Shown in pieces: positions 45,780 through 54,644 of a stretch of 64,000 nt of DNA (positions are counted from its first letter, which is position 1; each line of letters begins with the position of its first letter). This DNA comes from Rhodococcus sp. SMB37 (GTDB taxonomy: Bacteria; Actinomycetota; Actinomycetes; Mycobacteriales; Mycobacteriaceae), in the NCBI RefSeq assembly GCF_004345605.1, contig NZ_SLVY01000014.1, forward strand, positions 118,341 through 182,340, given 5' to 3'. The notes under the pieces were generated by a model. The model was not told the origin of the DNA. It did not search any database and saw only the letters and a program-made list of their open reading frames with translations. Made by a program: the position numbers and the translations under genes.

Positions 45780-46363
45780 CCTTTCCGATGCCACCGGTCT
45801 CGACGCCCGACCTCGCATGGCTACATCAGCGGCTCACGATCGATGCCGAAGCTGCCGGCCTCCTCGACGTCGCGTACCGAATCCTCGACACCCCCGTCGG
45901 ACCGCTGCTGCTCGCAGCAACCGAGGCGGGACTCGTGAGGGTGGCGTATGTCGCCGACAGCCTGGACGATGTGCTCGACGAACTCGCCACGCGGATCAGC
46001 CCTCGGATCCTCGAAGCCCCGGCACGCCTCGACACCGCGGCAGCTCAGCTCGACGAGTACTTCGAGGGTGCTCGGACGTCGTTCGATCTGCCTCTCGATC
46101 TCAGGCTCGCGACCGGGTTCCGTCGCGACGTGATCACGCACCTACCCGACATTGCTTACGGGCACACGGCCAGTTACGCAGAGGTCGCGGAGGCGGCAGG
46201 CAGCCCCAGGGCGGTGCGCGCTGTGGGTACGGCGTGCGCAAAAAACCCTCTGCCGGTGGTCATTCCCTGCCATCGGGTGGTGCGCAGCGACGGTGGGATC
46301 GGACAGTATGCGGGGGGAGTCGACGCGAAACGGATCCTGCTGAGTCTCGAGACCGCGGCATGA
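45776..46363 (+). CDS. Second methylated-DNA cysteine methyltransferase (Ada-C-like)
   Basis: Protein of 195 residues. Reactive Cys165 lies in VVIPCHRVVR; PLLLAATEAGLVRVAY and GQYAGGVDAKRILLSLE complete the domain. The N-terminal 35 residues (PDLAWLHQRLTIDAEAAGLLDVAYRILDTPVG) are longer than in Ogt and resemble the linker of Ada C-terminal domains, but the zinc-finger sensor of Ada is absent. Start and stop both overlap neighbours (ATGA). Two methyltransferases in one operon suggests a split of O6-guanine and phosphotriester or O4-thymine repair (inference). Confidence 0.88.
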   Translation: MTFPMPPVSTPDLAWLHQRLTIDAEAAGLLDVAYRILDTPVGPLLLAATEAGLVRVAYVADSLDDVLDELATRISPRILEAPARLDTAAAQLDEYFEGARTSFDLPLDLRLATGFRRDVITHLPDIAYGHTASYAEVAEAAGSPRAVRAVGTACAKNPLPVVIPCHRVVRSDGGIGQYAGGVDAKRILLSLETAA

Positions 46364-47271
46364 CCACCCTGCGATTGCCGTTGACACCGCCGTTCGCTGC
46401 GCAGGCGATGCTCGACGCGCTGCGGAGTCACACCGTCGCAGGACACGAACGGCACAACGCTCGGACTCGCACCCACAGCCGTGCGGTCCGGGGTCGTGGA
46501 GGTCCCGCGGTCGTGTCGGTGACGTTCGAGAACGATCCGGAAGCCGCGCACATCACTGCGCGGATCGATGCTACCGATGGTCGAGATGTTCCCGAACTCG
46601 AACGGTGTATCACCGCCTGGCTCGACCTCGACGCGGAACCGGCCGCGATCGACGCCGTGCTGGGCACAGACCCGTTGCTCGCGCCGTTCGTGTCGGCGAG
46701 GCCAGGTCTGCGCGTGCTCGGTGCCACCGACTGGTTCGCCACCGCCGCGCAGACAGTGCTCGGACAACAGGTGAGCCTTGCGGCGGCCTCGACGTTCACA
46801 TCGAGACTCGTTGCAGCATATGGTGAACCCGCGCCAGACGGTTTGCGGTGTTTCCCCACGCCGCAGCGTCTCGCGGCTGCGGATCCGGACGAACTGAAGG
46901 CGACGGTACGGGTCACGGGTGCGCGCTCCCGCACGGTGCACGCACTCGCGACCGCCGCGGCCGACGGGCTCGACGCGACGCCGACCGCCGACTTCCGAAC
47001 AGAACTGCTGGCCCTGCCGGGAATCGGACCGTGGACCATCGACTACCTGTCGTTGCGTGCACTCGGCGATCGCGACGCGTATCCCTCCGGCGACCTGGTG
47101 CTGCGCCGAGCGTTGGGAGGCATCACCGCCGGTGAGGCGACCACGCGCGCCGAAGCTTGGCGGCCGTGGCGCGCCTACGCCGTGTCGCACCTGTGGACGC
47201 ACGCGGCCTATACGCCGTCTCCCGCATCCTCGTCCCCGGCAGCGGCCTCGTCGTCCGACTCGTCCGCGTAA
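46360..47271 (+). CDS. alkA: DNA-3-methyladenine glycosylase (AlkA-type)
   Basis: Protein of 303 residues. The N-terminal half is the AlkA-like non-catalytic domain; the HhH-GPD domain has LGQQVSLAAASTFTSRLV, the hairpin LPGIGPWTIDYLSLRALG and catalytic Asp245 in YPSGDLVLRR. It cuts out 3-methyladenine and other alkylated bases. The end of the protein (SPASSSPAAASSSDSSA) is low complexity and lies antisense to the polymerase gene (64-base overlap), so the tail is probably unselected. Last gene of the alkylation-repair operon. Confidence 0.9.
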   Translation: MTTLRLPLTPPFAAQAMLDALRSHTVAGHERHNARTRTHSRAVRGRGGPAVVSVTFENDPEAAHITARIDATDGRDVPELERCITAWLDLDAEPAAIDAVLGTDPLLAPFVSARPGLRVLGATDWFATAAQTVLGQQVSLAAASTFTSRLVAAYGEPAPDGLRCFPTPQRLAAADPDELKATVRVTGARSRTVHALATAAADGLDATPTADFRTELLALPGIGPWTIDYLSLRALGDRDAYPSGDLVLRRALGGITAGEATTRAEAWRPWRAYAVSHLWTHAAYTPSPASSSPAAASSSDSSA

Positions 47272-48809
47272 CAGGCGCGGACCGACGTCGACATGGGAAA
47301 CCGGACTTCCGTCGCGCCGAACATCAACCGAGTTGCAGCCTCGACCGACGCCTCGATGTGCGCGGCCGCGGCATCGGCATTCCGGGTGTGTACCACCACC
47401 TCATCGTGCTGGAAGAACACCAGTTCGCCGTCCTGGCCGTCCGGTGCCGTCGCGAGCCGGCGACGAAGCTCGGCCAGCGCGCACAACGCCCATTCCGCGG
47501 CCGTGGCCTGGACGACGAAATTGCGGGTGAATCGTCCGCGGGCGCGCACGTCCCCGTGCAAGAGAAATTCAGGTTCGGGTTTGGGACAGGCACGCCCGAG
47601 CCATGAATGCACCACTTCCCCGCGCTCTCCGGCGCGGGCTGCACGTGCGACGAATTCGACTGCGTCGGGAAAACTCCTCCGCAGCACCGTCAGCAGCGCA
47701 CGGGAATCACCGGACGTCGCGCCGTACAGCACACCGAGCACCGCGACCTTCGCTTTCGCTCGGTCACCACCGAATGCTGCCGCCGCGACCGGTGCGTACA
47801 GGTCGTCGCTTCCTGCGGCCGCGACCATGCGGGGATCTCCCGACATGGCGGCGAGGATACGAGGTTCGAGCTGCCCGGCGTCGGCGATGACGAAGGTGTG
47901 ACCGGGGTCGGCGAGCACGCTCGACCGCAACGCTTTCGGGATCTGCAGGGCACCGCCGCCGCGGCTCGCCCACCTCCCCGAGACGACCGCACCCGGCACG
48001 TAGACGGGGCGGAAGCGGTTGTCGTGCACCCATGTGTCGAGCCAGCTCCAACCGTTGGTGCTGTACAGCTTCGACAGGTCGCGGTGCCTCAACAACAACG
48101 GCACCGCGGGATGGTCGAGTTCGCGCAGCACGTGCTTGCGTGTCGACGACAGTTCGATGCCCTCGCGGCGGAACGCGTCGAGCACCTCGACGTGCGATGC
48201 CGGGTTCACGGGCCGGCCGAACACGGCCTGAATCTCTGCGATCACCTCGGCGATCCGAGAAGGTGGTTCGTAGCCGAGGGGACGCCGGCCGAGGGTGCGC
48301 TCCAGCAAGTCGCGGTGCACGTCGGCGGAGAACGGCAACCCCCCGAACGCCATTTCGGCCGCGGCGAGTGTCCCCGCAGATTCGGCTGCCACGAGCAGAT
48401 CGAGACGGCGATCGGTGGCCGTGCGACGACGTTGCTCGGCGAATCGCTCGATCACGGTGGCGATGTCGACGCCGGGCGCCGCGTCGAACAGCCCCGGGCG
48501 TTCGTCCACCGGTTCCTCGACGGGATCGGGCGGGATCCCGTCGCGCGTGTTCAGGATTGCGGCGGTGGTCGCCAGATCATGGCACCGCTGCACCCGCACA
48601 CCAGCGCGCAACAAATCCGGGTACACGGTTGCGGTGGAGGTCCACACCCATCGTGGGTTGTGCGAGGATTCGAGCTCCGACACGGTCGCGGCGAGATCGC
48701 GATGCTCGCGGATGTCGCCCACCGGGACGCCGGCGTCGTCGATCAAGGCGATGCTGCCGCCACGCACGCCTCTGCTCTCAGAGGGGTGGGGAACAACGAC
48801 GGCACGCAT
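47208..48809 (-). CDS. Family A polymerase-like protein
   Basis: Protein of 533 residues. The C-terminal half is a DNA polymerase I-type palm/fingers: motif A VIADAGQLEPRILAAMSGD (the usual DYSQIELR is DAGQLEPR), motif B AKAKVAVLGVLYGATSGD with the fingers lysine and Tyr, and motif C FFQHDEVVVH. The N-terminal half resembles a 3'-5' exonuclease fold but without clear acidic motifs. This short polymerase is widespread in actinobacteria in addition to normal PolA and has no settled role. It converges on the alkylation-repair operon, which suggests a link to repair synthesis. Confidence 0.8.
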   Translation of the reverse strand: MRAVVVPHPSESRGVRGGSIALIDDAGVPVGDIREHRDLAATVSELESSHNPRWVWTSTATVYPDLLRAGVRVQRCHDLATTAAILNTRDGIPPDPVEEPVDERPGLFDAAPGVDIATVIERFAEQRRRTATDRRLDLLVAAESAGTLAAAEMAFGGLPFSADVHRDLLERTLGRRPLGYEPPSRIAEVIAEIQAVFGRPVNPASHVEVLDAFRREGIELSSTRKHVLRELDHPAVPLLLRHRDLSKLYSTNGWSWLDTWVHDNRFRPVYVPGAVVSGRWASRGGGALQIPKALRSSVLADPGHTFVIADAGQLEPRILAAMSGDPRMVAAAGSDDLYAPVAAAAFGGDRAKAKVAVLGVLYGATSGDSRALLTVLRRSFPDAVEFVARAARAGERGEVVHSWLGRACPKPEPEFLLHGDVRARGRFTRNFVVQATAAEWALCALAELRRRLATAPDGQDGELVFFQHDEVVVHTRNADAAAAHIEASVEAATRLMFGATEVRFPMSTSVRACYADESDDEAAAGDEDAGDGV

Positions 48810-48961
48810 CGGTTCAGGGTACGGTCAGCGAGGAATCCCGGCGCTTCAGGTCCGGTAGGAATCTCACCGACCGGTCAAGTCCGACCGGCTGTCACCAGCG
48901 ATCGGCTACGCTGACCGCCTTTGGACTGCAAACCGGTATCCACACCTCAGGGGGTTCCGCT

Positions 48962-49876
48962 TTGTCCGATCGGAACAGTAGGGGTGATGATGCCCCGGTC
49001 GATCCCGTCCGTTTGTCCAGTGGCAGTAGTCGACTGGATGCTTCGACAGGCACCGCACCTACGACGGACCCCGCCCCGACTCGCTCGGCCGCGACCCGGT
49101 TCTTCGAGTTCCCCCTGGTGTGGGGTTCGATCGGAATCGTCGGCGTCGCCGGGGTGTCGGCGCTGACTGCACAGGGCGTGGCACTGCCGATTGTGGGTGC
49201 GGCGGCTGCGGTGGCGGTCTATTGGCTGGTCATGCGGTTCGTCGCCCATCGGGATGCCCCGGAGATCAGGCGTGCACACGCCGGGCGGCTGGCTCTGTTG
49301 GGTGGTGCGATCGGTTTCGGGTTCATCGCTGTGTCGATGCTTGCCGTGATCACCGAGTTCACCTTCACCGGCTCCTCCGGGAACGTCTTCCGCATCATCG
49401 CAGGCATTGTCGCGGTCTCGATCGGTGCGGCTGTCACCGAGGAACTGATCTTCCGCGGCCTTGCGTTGCAGGCCCTGGAGCGGCTCTGCGGCAGCTGGGC
49501 GGCCCTGGCGATCACTGCGTTGCTGTTCGGGGGCTTGCACCTGGCCAACCCCGGCGCCACGCTGTGGAGTTCGTTCGCGATCGCCGTCGAGGCGGGTGTC
49601 CTACTCGGCGCCGCGTTCCTGTGGAAGCGCAGCATCTGGTTGGTCGTCGGTCTGCACTTCGCTTGGAACACCACTATCGGGCTGATCGGCATCCCCGTCT
49701 CCGGTCACGCATCGTCCGGCCTGCTGATCACCACCCCGACAGGGCCGACCCTGGTCACAGGCGGCGACTTCGGTCTGGAGGCCTCGATCGTTCCCGTCGT
49801 GGTCAGCTTGCTCTTGGCCATCCCCATGCTCATTGCCGCCCACCGGCGCGGCAACATTGTGCCCCTTTCGTCGTAA
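48962..49876 (+). CDS. CPBP-family intramembrane protease
   Basis: Protein of about 304 residues from TTG 48962, which follows an AGGGGG site. After a disordered Asp/Ser/Thr/Pro-rich head (about 1-45) it has eight hydrophobic segments. The CAAX-protease/bacteriocin-processing motifs are all present: EELIFRGLAL, GGLHLANPG and GLHFAWNTTIG. Bacterial members process bacteriocins or prenylated proteins, or give immunity; the partner cannot be inferred from the neighbours. The long upstream frame is antisense to the polymerase gene and is not used. Confidence 0.82.
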   Translation: MSDRNSRGDDAPVDPVRLSSGSSRLDASTGTAPTTDPAPTRSAATRFFEFPLVWGSIGIVGVAGVSALTAQGVALPIVGAAAAVAVYWLVMRFVAHRDAPEIRRAHAGRLALLGGAIGFGFIAVSMLAVITEFTFTGSSGNVFRIIAGIVAVSIGAAVTEELIFRGLALQALERLCGSWAALAITALLFGGLHLANPGATLWSSFAIAVEAGVLLGAAFLWKRSIWLVVGLHFAWNTTIGLIGIPVSGHASSGLLITTPTGPTLVTGGDFGLEASIVPVVVSLLLAIPMLIAAHRRGNIVPLSS

Positions 49877-49897
49877 CCAGCGCGTGCGGTAGTCCGT

Positions 49898-51256
49898 TCA
49901 GGGCCCGGTAGGCGACTCTCCGCGGTCGGAGACGGACGCTGTGTCGAGCGCCAGCAATTCGGTGGAGCGGTGGAATCCCCGACGGTCGTACATCCACGTC
50001 ACGATCGCCCCGAGAGCCACGCCGACACCGAGCCCGACGAGCGTCATCGCGACTCCGTGCGTCAGTCCTGCAGCGCTGTGGCCGTCGAAGTAGAGGATCG
50101 CGCGCGTGGCGATGTAGATCTGGTGCATCGGCTCGAATGTGGACAGCCACTCGAACATCTTGGGCATCGCCTCGATCGGGACAGTGCCACCGGACGACGG
50201 CAGCCCGAGCACGATGAAGATGAACAGGTTCACGAGCAGGCCTGCGGATCCGAACACGGACATCACCGACACCGAGGTGATGCCGACCGCGCTGATCGCG
50301 AGTGCCCCGTATTCCCACATCAGCAGGGCGCGCGGAACGGGCATCCCGAGGGCTGTGCCGATCCACAGATACAGCGCCGACACGATCAACGACAGGACGA
50401 CGATGATTCCCCACTTGATGAACAACACCGTCAAACGGGACATGCGGGTGGTCTCTCTGTTGATGTAGAGCGGCCCGTATTCGGTGGGGATGAACCCGAG
50501 AGCGGTGTCGACGAGGGTGTTGACGATCGTGGCGCCGGTGAATCCCGCGAGGATCAGCAGCAGCGTGAAGTAGAACGCGGACAGGCCGGCGCCGGTGCCG
50601 TCGGGCAGCGGCTTGTGTTCGACGTCCAGGACGTTGATCGGGTCCTGGAGGGTGAGCAGGCTTCCGCCCGACAACTGCAGGTCTGGTGCGGTCTCTGCGA
50701 GGGTGTTCGTGACCTGGGTGGTGAGCTGTTCCCCGACCGTGTCGTTGACCTGGGTCATGGCGGTGTCGCTGATCATGCCGACGATGCCGGTCGCGAACGT
50801 TCCGGTCCGGGGATTCGAGTAGACCGTGATGATCGGCTTTTCGATGTCGCCGGGTACGACGCTGCCTTGCGCCAGAATCGAGGTGCGTTTGGTGAAGTCG
50901 CTGGGGATCACGATCGCGCCGTACAACGATCCGGTGTCGAGACCGGAGTTGGCCGCGGAGATACCCATCTCCTGCATGTCGATCTCTGCCGGATCGATAC
51001 CGTCCAGGATTGCGGCGGTGATCTCGTTTCCGAGGTTCCGCGGTTCGTCGTCGCCGGGCATGACGTCACCGACGTCCTGGTTGACGATCGCCATGGGGAA
51101 TTCGCGAAGGTTGTCCGCCGGACTGACCATGCTCGCGAGATAGAAGTACCCGAGCGCAGACATCACTGCAGTTACGACGACGAGCGGCGCGAGCCAGAAT
51201 CGAGGCCCCCGCAGCGTCTTGCGGTGGGGATCGGTCGCGGTACCTGTTGAACTCAC
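49898..51256 (-). CDS. YhgE/Pip-type membrane protein
   Basis: Protein of 452 residues from GTG 51256. One helix (about 22-44), an extracytoplasmic domain (45-225) that begins FPMAIVNQDVGDVMPGDD and includes YGAIVIPSDFTKRTSIL, then five to six helices (225-440). The AIVNQD/YGAIVIP pattern is diagnostic for YhgE/Pip and ABC-2-like export proteins. A PadR regulator and a HAAS-type membrane protein are divergent from it across a perfect palindrome, which suggests a drug- or envelope-stress-induced export module. Confidence 0.82.
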   Translation of the reverse strand: MSSTGTATDPHRKTLRGPRFWLAPLVVVTAVMSALGYFYLASMVSPADNLREFPMAIVNQDVGDVMPGDDEPRNLGNEITAAILDGIDPAEIDMQEMGISAANSGLDTGSLYGAIVIPSDFTKRTSILAQGSVVPGDIEKPIITVYSNPRTGTFATGIVGMISDTAMTQVNDTVGEQLTTQVTNTLAETAPDLQLSGGSLLTLQDPINVLDVEHKPLPDGTGAGLSAFYFTLLLILAGFTGATIVNTLVDTALGFIPTEYGPLYINRETTRMSRLTVLFIKWGIIVVLSLIVSALYLWIGTALGMPVPRALLMWEYGALAISAVGITSVSVMSVFGSAGLLVNLFIFIVLGLPSSGGTVPIEAMPKMFEWLSTFEPMHQIYIATRAILYFDGHSAAGLTHGVAMTLVGLGVGVALGAIVTWMYDRRGFHRSTELLALDTASVSDRGESPTGP

Positions 51257-51437
51257 CCATTGATTGTGCACACGGGTGTGCGAAATTGTGCCAGATGGGC
51301 GGGACCAAGTGCTCGAGCGCACGGCGACCGGACGGTTGGGGTGGGGCTCACGTCGGTCGGTCAAGTAGACCGACGGAACTGCTGTAGATCTGGGCGCTTG
51401 CCGCCTCGGCGCACGCCTCCGTACCTGCGCCTGTTGC

Positions 51438-51460
51438 AATAGTGTGTTACACACACTATT
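51438..51460. promoter_or_regulatory. Perfect 10-base inverted repeat abutting the PadR start (operator)
   Basis: AATAGTGTGT and ACACACTATT flank TAC, ending one base before the GTG start of the PadR gene at 51461. The site sits in the 204-base gap to the divergent YhgE-like gene. The location implies that the PadR transcript is leaderless or nearly so, and that PadR binding would cover its own start codon. Confidence 0.65.
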
Positions 51461-51817
51461 GTGCGACATGTGATCGACCCCGAGATCTCCGCCGGCCACA
51501 GTCAAGAAGTGCGACGAGGTTCCGTCGTCGTCGCGAGTCTTCTGATGCTGCGCACCCCCGGGTACGGCTACGGCCTGCTCGAAGCGCTGGCCGCTGCAGG
51601 CGTCGCCGTCGACGCCAACACGCTCTATCCGCTGCTGCGGCGCCTCGAGAAGCAGGGCCTTCTCGTCAGCGAGTGGAACACCGATGAGGCACGTCCACGC
51701 AAGTTCTATCGGACCTCCGAGGCCGGTGAAGCGCTCGCGGCGTCGCTGCTCGACGAATGGATTGTGCTCGGGCGCAATCTGCAGACCATCGAATCCGGTA
51801 CGGAAGGCGCGCCATGA
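51461..51817 (+). CDS. PadR family regulator
   Basis: Protein of 118 residues (GTG 51461; GTG 51470 also possible). Winged-helix motifs of PadR are clear: VVASLLMLRTPGYGYGLLEAL, ANTLYPLLRRLEKQGLLVSEW and RPRKFYRTSEAGEALAA. These regulators control efflux and envelope genes. The stop overlaps the next gene's start (ATGA), the usual coupling of PadR with a HAAS-type membrane partner. It probably represses both divergent sides through the palindrome at 51438-51460. Confidence 0.88.
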   Translation: MRHVIDPEISAGHSQEVRRGSVVVASLLMLRTPGYGYGLLEALAAAGVAVDANTLYPLLRRLEKQGLLVSEWNTDEARPRKFYRTSEAGEALAASLLDEWIVLGRNLQTIESGTEGAP

Positions 51818-52758
51818 CACTCACCGACCGTTATGTCGCTACGACCCTGCGGAGGATTCCGGCAGGAAAACGTGACGACATCGACCGCGAGCTCCGAGGC
51901 TCGATCGCAGATGCGGTCGAGGCTCGCGTCGACGCCGGCGTCGACGCGGCCGTCGCCGAAACCGAGGTGCTCACCGAGCTCGGCGACCCCGACCGGCTCG
52001 CCGCGGAATACGCCGCGAGACCGCTGTATCTGATCGGGCCCGGTCTCTATCTCGACTGGCGTCGGCTGCTCTCGGTTCTGCTGTGGATCGCGCCGCTTCC
52101 CGGGGCTGTGGTGCTGGTCCTCGACCTCCTCGACGACGCGTCTCCCGGAGAGGCGATCGCGTCAGGTCTCTGGACGACCGCGATGGTGGCGCTGCAGATC
52201 GTGTTCTGGACGACCTTGGTCTTCGGTGTCTTGGAGCGTAACGGGCATCGACGCGGGAACCTCACCGGGGAATGGACGGTGGAGAGGTTGCCGGAGACAG
52301 ATCCGAACAGTCGGGTGTCGCTCGGCGACACGGCCTGGACGATCGCATTTCTTGTAGTCGGGATCGCGGCAGTGGTTCTGCAGCGCAACTTCTCCGCCTA
52401 CCGGTATGCCGACGGAGCCTCGATCCCCATCCTTGATCCCGACCTGTGGTCGTTCTGGCTGCCCGCCCTCATCGTCGTGCTGGCACTCAGCGCTGTGTTC
52501 GAGATCGTCAAGTATGTCGTCGGGCACTGGACCACCGCGCTCGCTGTCATCAACACCGTGCTCAACCTGCTGTTCACCATCCCGCTGGTCTGGCTGGCGT
52601 CGGTCGACCGGCTGTTCGAGCCCGACTACTTCGAGGCGGCGTTCGGCGACACCGGCGACTCGATGCGCGCAGCGAACACCATCGTCATCGTCGTTGCAAT
52701 CGGGGTGGCGGTGTGGGAGATCGGCGAAGGTTGGTGGAAGGTGCTGCGCTCTCGCTGA
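51814..52758 (+). CDS. HAAS-domain membrane protein, partner of PadR
   Basis: Protein of 314 residues. The N-terminal 75 residues (RYVATTLRRIPAGKRDDIDRELRGSI and ETEVLTELGDPDRLAAEYAARP) form the helical permease-prefix (HAAS-type) domain that commonly follows PadR genes. Six hydrophobic segments follow between about 85 and 305. No transport motif is visible. It is translationally coupled to PadR and likely modulates it or forms part of an export or envelope-stress system (inference). Confidence 0.8.
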   Translation: MTLTDRYVATTLRRIPAGKRDDIDRELRGSIADAVEARVDAGVDAAVAETEVLTELGDPDRLAAEYAARPLYLIGPGLYLDWRRLLSVLLWIAPLPGAVVLVLDLLDDASPGEAIASGLWTTAMVALQIVFWTTLVFGVLERNGHRRGNLTGEWTVERLPETDPNSRVSLGDTAWTIAFLVVGIAAVVLQRNFSAYRYADGASIPILDPDLWSFWLPALIVVLALSAVFEIVKYVVGHWTTALAVINTVLNLLFTIPLVWLASVDRLFEPDYFEAAFGDTGDSMRAANTIVIVVAIGVAVWEIGEGWWKVLRSR

Positions 52759-52762
52759 ACGC

Positions 52763-53752
52763 TCATTCCTCGACGGCAGGGACGACGGTCGCGGGATCAT
52801 CGTCGGTGGCTGCTGCGAGTGAGGGGAGCACCGCGTCGATCAGGTACGGCAGACTGAGCGGGCTCGCGAAACCGAGCGCCGCAGGAGCGGTGGTGCCGAA
52901 CTCCCCGAGGTAGACGGTGCGGTCGGAACTCACCACGTCCAACGATTGGAAGAGTTCGTCGTCTGCCAGCGTTTCGGCCGTCGCACCCACGACGACGAGG
53001 TTCTCCTGGTCGAGCAGGTCGTAGCGTTCGGGGCCGACTTCGCCGGTGACCGCCGGGGTCGCGAAACCGAGGTCGGAGAAGAACCGATTGCGCGGGTCCC
53101 CGGCCTCCAGGATGTAGAACGATCCGTCGTCCATGCGCAGCGCAACGGCGGTGGTACGGCCCTCGAACTGCGGATTCGCCTCGATCGCGTCTCTGAAATC
53201 CTGTTCGACGTCGGCGCGGAGTTGCTCAGCCCCTCCACGCGCGCCCATCGCGTCGCCGATCGCTGCGAGTTGTTCCTGCCACGACGGAGTGGAGGTACCG
53301 TCGCCGGCCTCGAGATCGCCCACCATCGGTGCGATCCGGGAGAGCGTGTCGTACTGGTCCGGTTCGAGCACCGAATAGGTGCCGAGGATCAGGTCGGGTT
53401 CGAGCGCAGCCACCTGCTCGGCGTTCACCTCGAGCCCACCGACCTCGGGAATCTCCTGCCCGTCGAGCTGCTCCTGAGCCCACGGGCGGTTCCGGTAGTC
53501 GAATCCCATGTATTCGCGGGTGCCCACGGGAATCCGGCCGAGTGCGAGGACGAAGTCCTGGTCGTTGAAGCCCACCGTCACGATCCGTTCGGGCTGTTCT
53601 TCGATGGTGACGGTGCCGTATGTGTCGGTGACCTCGACAGGGAAGGCGCCCTCCGCGCCATCGCCCGACTCGGGGCCGGTGGAATCGTCCGAGGTTCCGC
53701 AGGCGGTCAGGATCAGTGCAGCGGCGGTGGTGAGTACGAGTGCGACACGCAT
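52763..53752 (-). CDS. Second iron-siderophore-binding lipoprotein (FecB-like)
   Basis: Protein of 329 residues with signal peptide and lipobox LTAC. Class III binding-protein fold: PERIVTVGFNDQDFVLALGRIP, VNAEQVAALEPDLILGTYSV, and a C-terminal lobe with YLGEFGTTAPAALGFASPLSLPYLID. Similar to the lipoprotein at 28186 but distinct. No iron box was recognised upstream, and no permease gene is adjacent, so ligand and control remain open. Another start (ATG 53788) is possible. It converges on the HAAS gene with only four bases between. Confidence 0.82.
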   Translation of the reverse strand: MRVALVLTTAAALILTACGTSDDSTGPESGDGAEGAFPVEVTDTYGTVTIEEQPERIVTVGFNDQDFVLALGRIPVGTREYMGFDYRNRPWAQEQLDGQEIPEVGGLEVNAEQVAALEPDLILGTYSVLEPDQYDTLSRIAPMVGDLEAGDGTSTPSWQEQLAAIGDAMGARGGAEQLRADVEQDFRDAIEANPQFEGRTTAVALRMDDGSFYILEAGDPRNRFFSDLGFATPAVTGEVGPERYDLLDQENLVVVGATAETLADDELFQSLDVVSSDRTVYLGEFGTTAPAALGFASPLSLPYLIDAVLPSLAAATDDDPATVVPAVEE

Positions 53753-53820
53753 GCGCGATATCCCTTCGTCCGCAGATCGCGCCATCATTCCGGATAGGGG
53801 CAGCGTACTCACTTCGTGTC

Positions 53821-54555
53821 TCAGTGCAGCAGATCTCCGAGAGATCTCGCTGCCGCCGCCACTGCAGCACCGATCCGTGCTTCGTCGGTGGCATCGAAGA
53901 CCGAGACACCTACCGCTGCCTGTGCCCCGCCGACGCGGCGGGGCACACCGGCGGAGATACCGATGGTGGTGGAGACGACCTCGCCCGCAGATATCGCGTA
54001 TCCGAGTCGACGTGCTCGATCCACTTCGGGACGCTCGTCGGCTGTCGGCGGCAGCGTCGACAGAATGGCCAGGCCCGCGGAGCCGCGATTGACCGGATGG
54101 ACCTGTCCGGGACGAAAAGCGATGTGGACCTGCGATCGTCGCGGTTCGATCACCATCATCGCTCGGACGGCGGTATCCGATTCGCGGACGACGAGGTGGG
54201 CGGTCGCTTCCACGGTGTCGGCGAGATCTTCGAGGATCGGGCGCGCGAGCGTGCGCAGATCCTGTTCGACCGATTCCGACAGAGTGACGAGTCCGGCTCC
54301 GAGCGAGATCCGCTTGTACTCGTCGCGGCGGCACAAGCGGTGCGCTTCGAGGGTTCGGATCAGCCGATGGGCCACCGTCCGGTGCACGCCGATGCATTCG
54401 GCAATCTCACTGACGGACAACCCGTTCGGGTGCGCAGCCAGTAGCTCGAGGATCTCGAGACCGTTGTGAAGTGTCTTCGACATGCCCGAATCCGGCTCGA
54501 TCCGCGCCATGTCGAACGCCCGCATAGGCGCAGCCTCATCCTGCGTTTGGGTCAT
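53821..54555 (-). CDS. IclR family regulator
   Basis: Protein of 244 residues. The winged helix is GLSVSEIAECIGVHRTVAHRLIRTLEAHRLCRR (recognition helix HRTVAHRLIRTL); the ligand domain (about 110-240) has the GAF-like IclR pattern with RGSAGLAILSTLP and AVGVSVFDATDEA. It lies divergent from the SnoaL-SDR-SDR-flavoprotein-transporter cluster and should control it through the inverted repeat at 54609-54629. ATG 54555 follows a GGGGCGAG site; the frame begins earlier. Effector likely an intermediate of that pathway. Confidence 0.87.
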   Translation of the reverse strand: MTQTQDEAAPMRAFDMARIEPDSGMSKTLHNGLEILELLAAHPNGLSVSEIAECIGVHRTVAHRLIRTLEAHRLCRRDEYKRISLGAGLVTLSESVEQDLRTLARPILEDLADTVEATAHLVVRESDTAVRAMMVIEPRRSQVHIAFRPGQVHPVNRGSAGLAILSTLPPTADERPEVDRARRLGYAISAGEVVSTTIGISAGVPRRVGGAQAAVGVSVFDATDEARIGAAVAAAARSLGDLLH

Positions 54556-54608
54556 CTCGCCCCGTACCTCCTTGACGTCTGTGAACTGTAACACCTAGCA
54601 TTATCGTT

Positions 54609-54629
54609 AATCGCACGGATAGTGCGATT
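54609..54629. promoter_or_regulatory. Perfect inverted repeat, IclR operator candidate
   Basis: AATCGCAC and GTGCGATT flank GGATA, 16 bases before the SnoaL-like start at 54645. A further ATCGCAC lies at 54629-54635. The repeat is central in the gap between the IclR gene and the catabolic cluster, as expected for an IclR dimer site. Confidence 0.6.
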
Positions 54630-54644
54630 ATCGCACACATACGA

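Noticed and set aside
48032..48961. Upstream extension of the CPBP protease frame
   Set aside because: It is antisense to the polymerase-like gene; the TTG at 48962 with AGGGGG before it gives a normal protease start.
53753..53820. Iron box before the second siderophore-binding lipoprotein
   Set aside because: The upstream sequence has no stretch close to TTAGGTTAGSCTAACCTWA, so iron control is not claimed for this gene.
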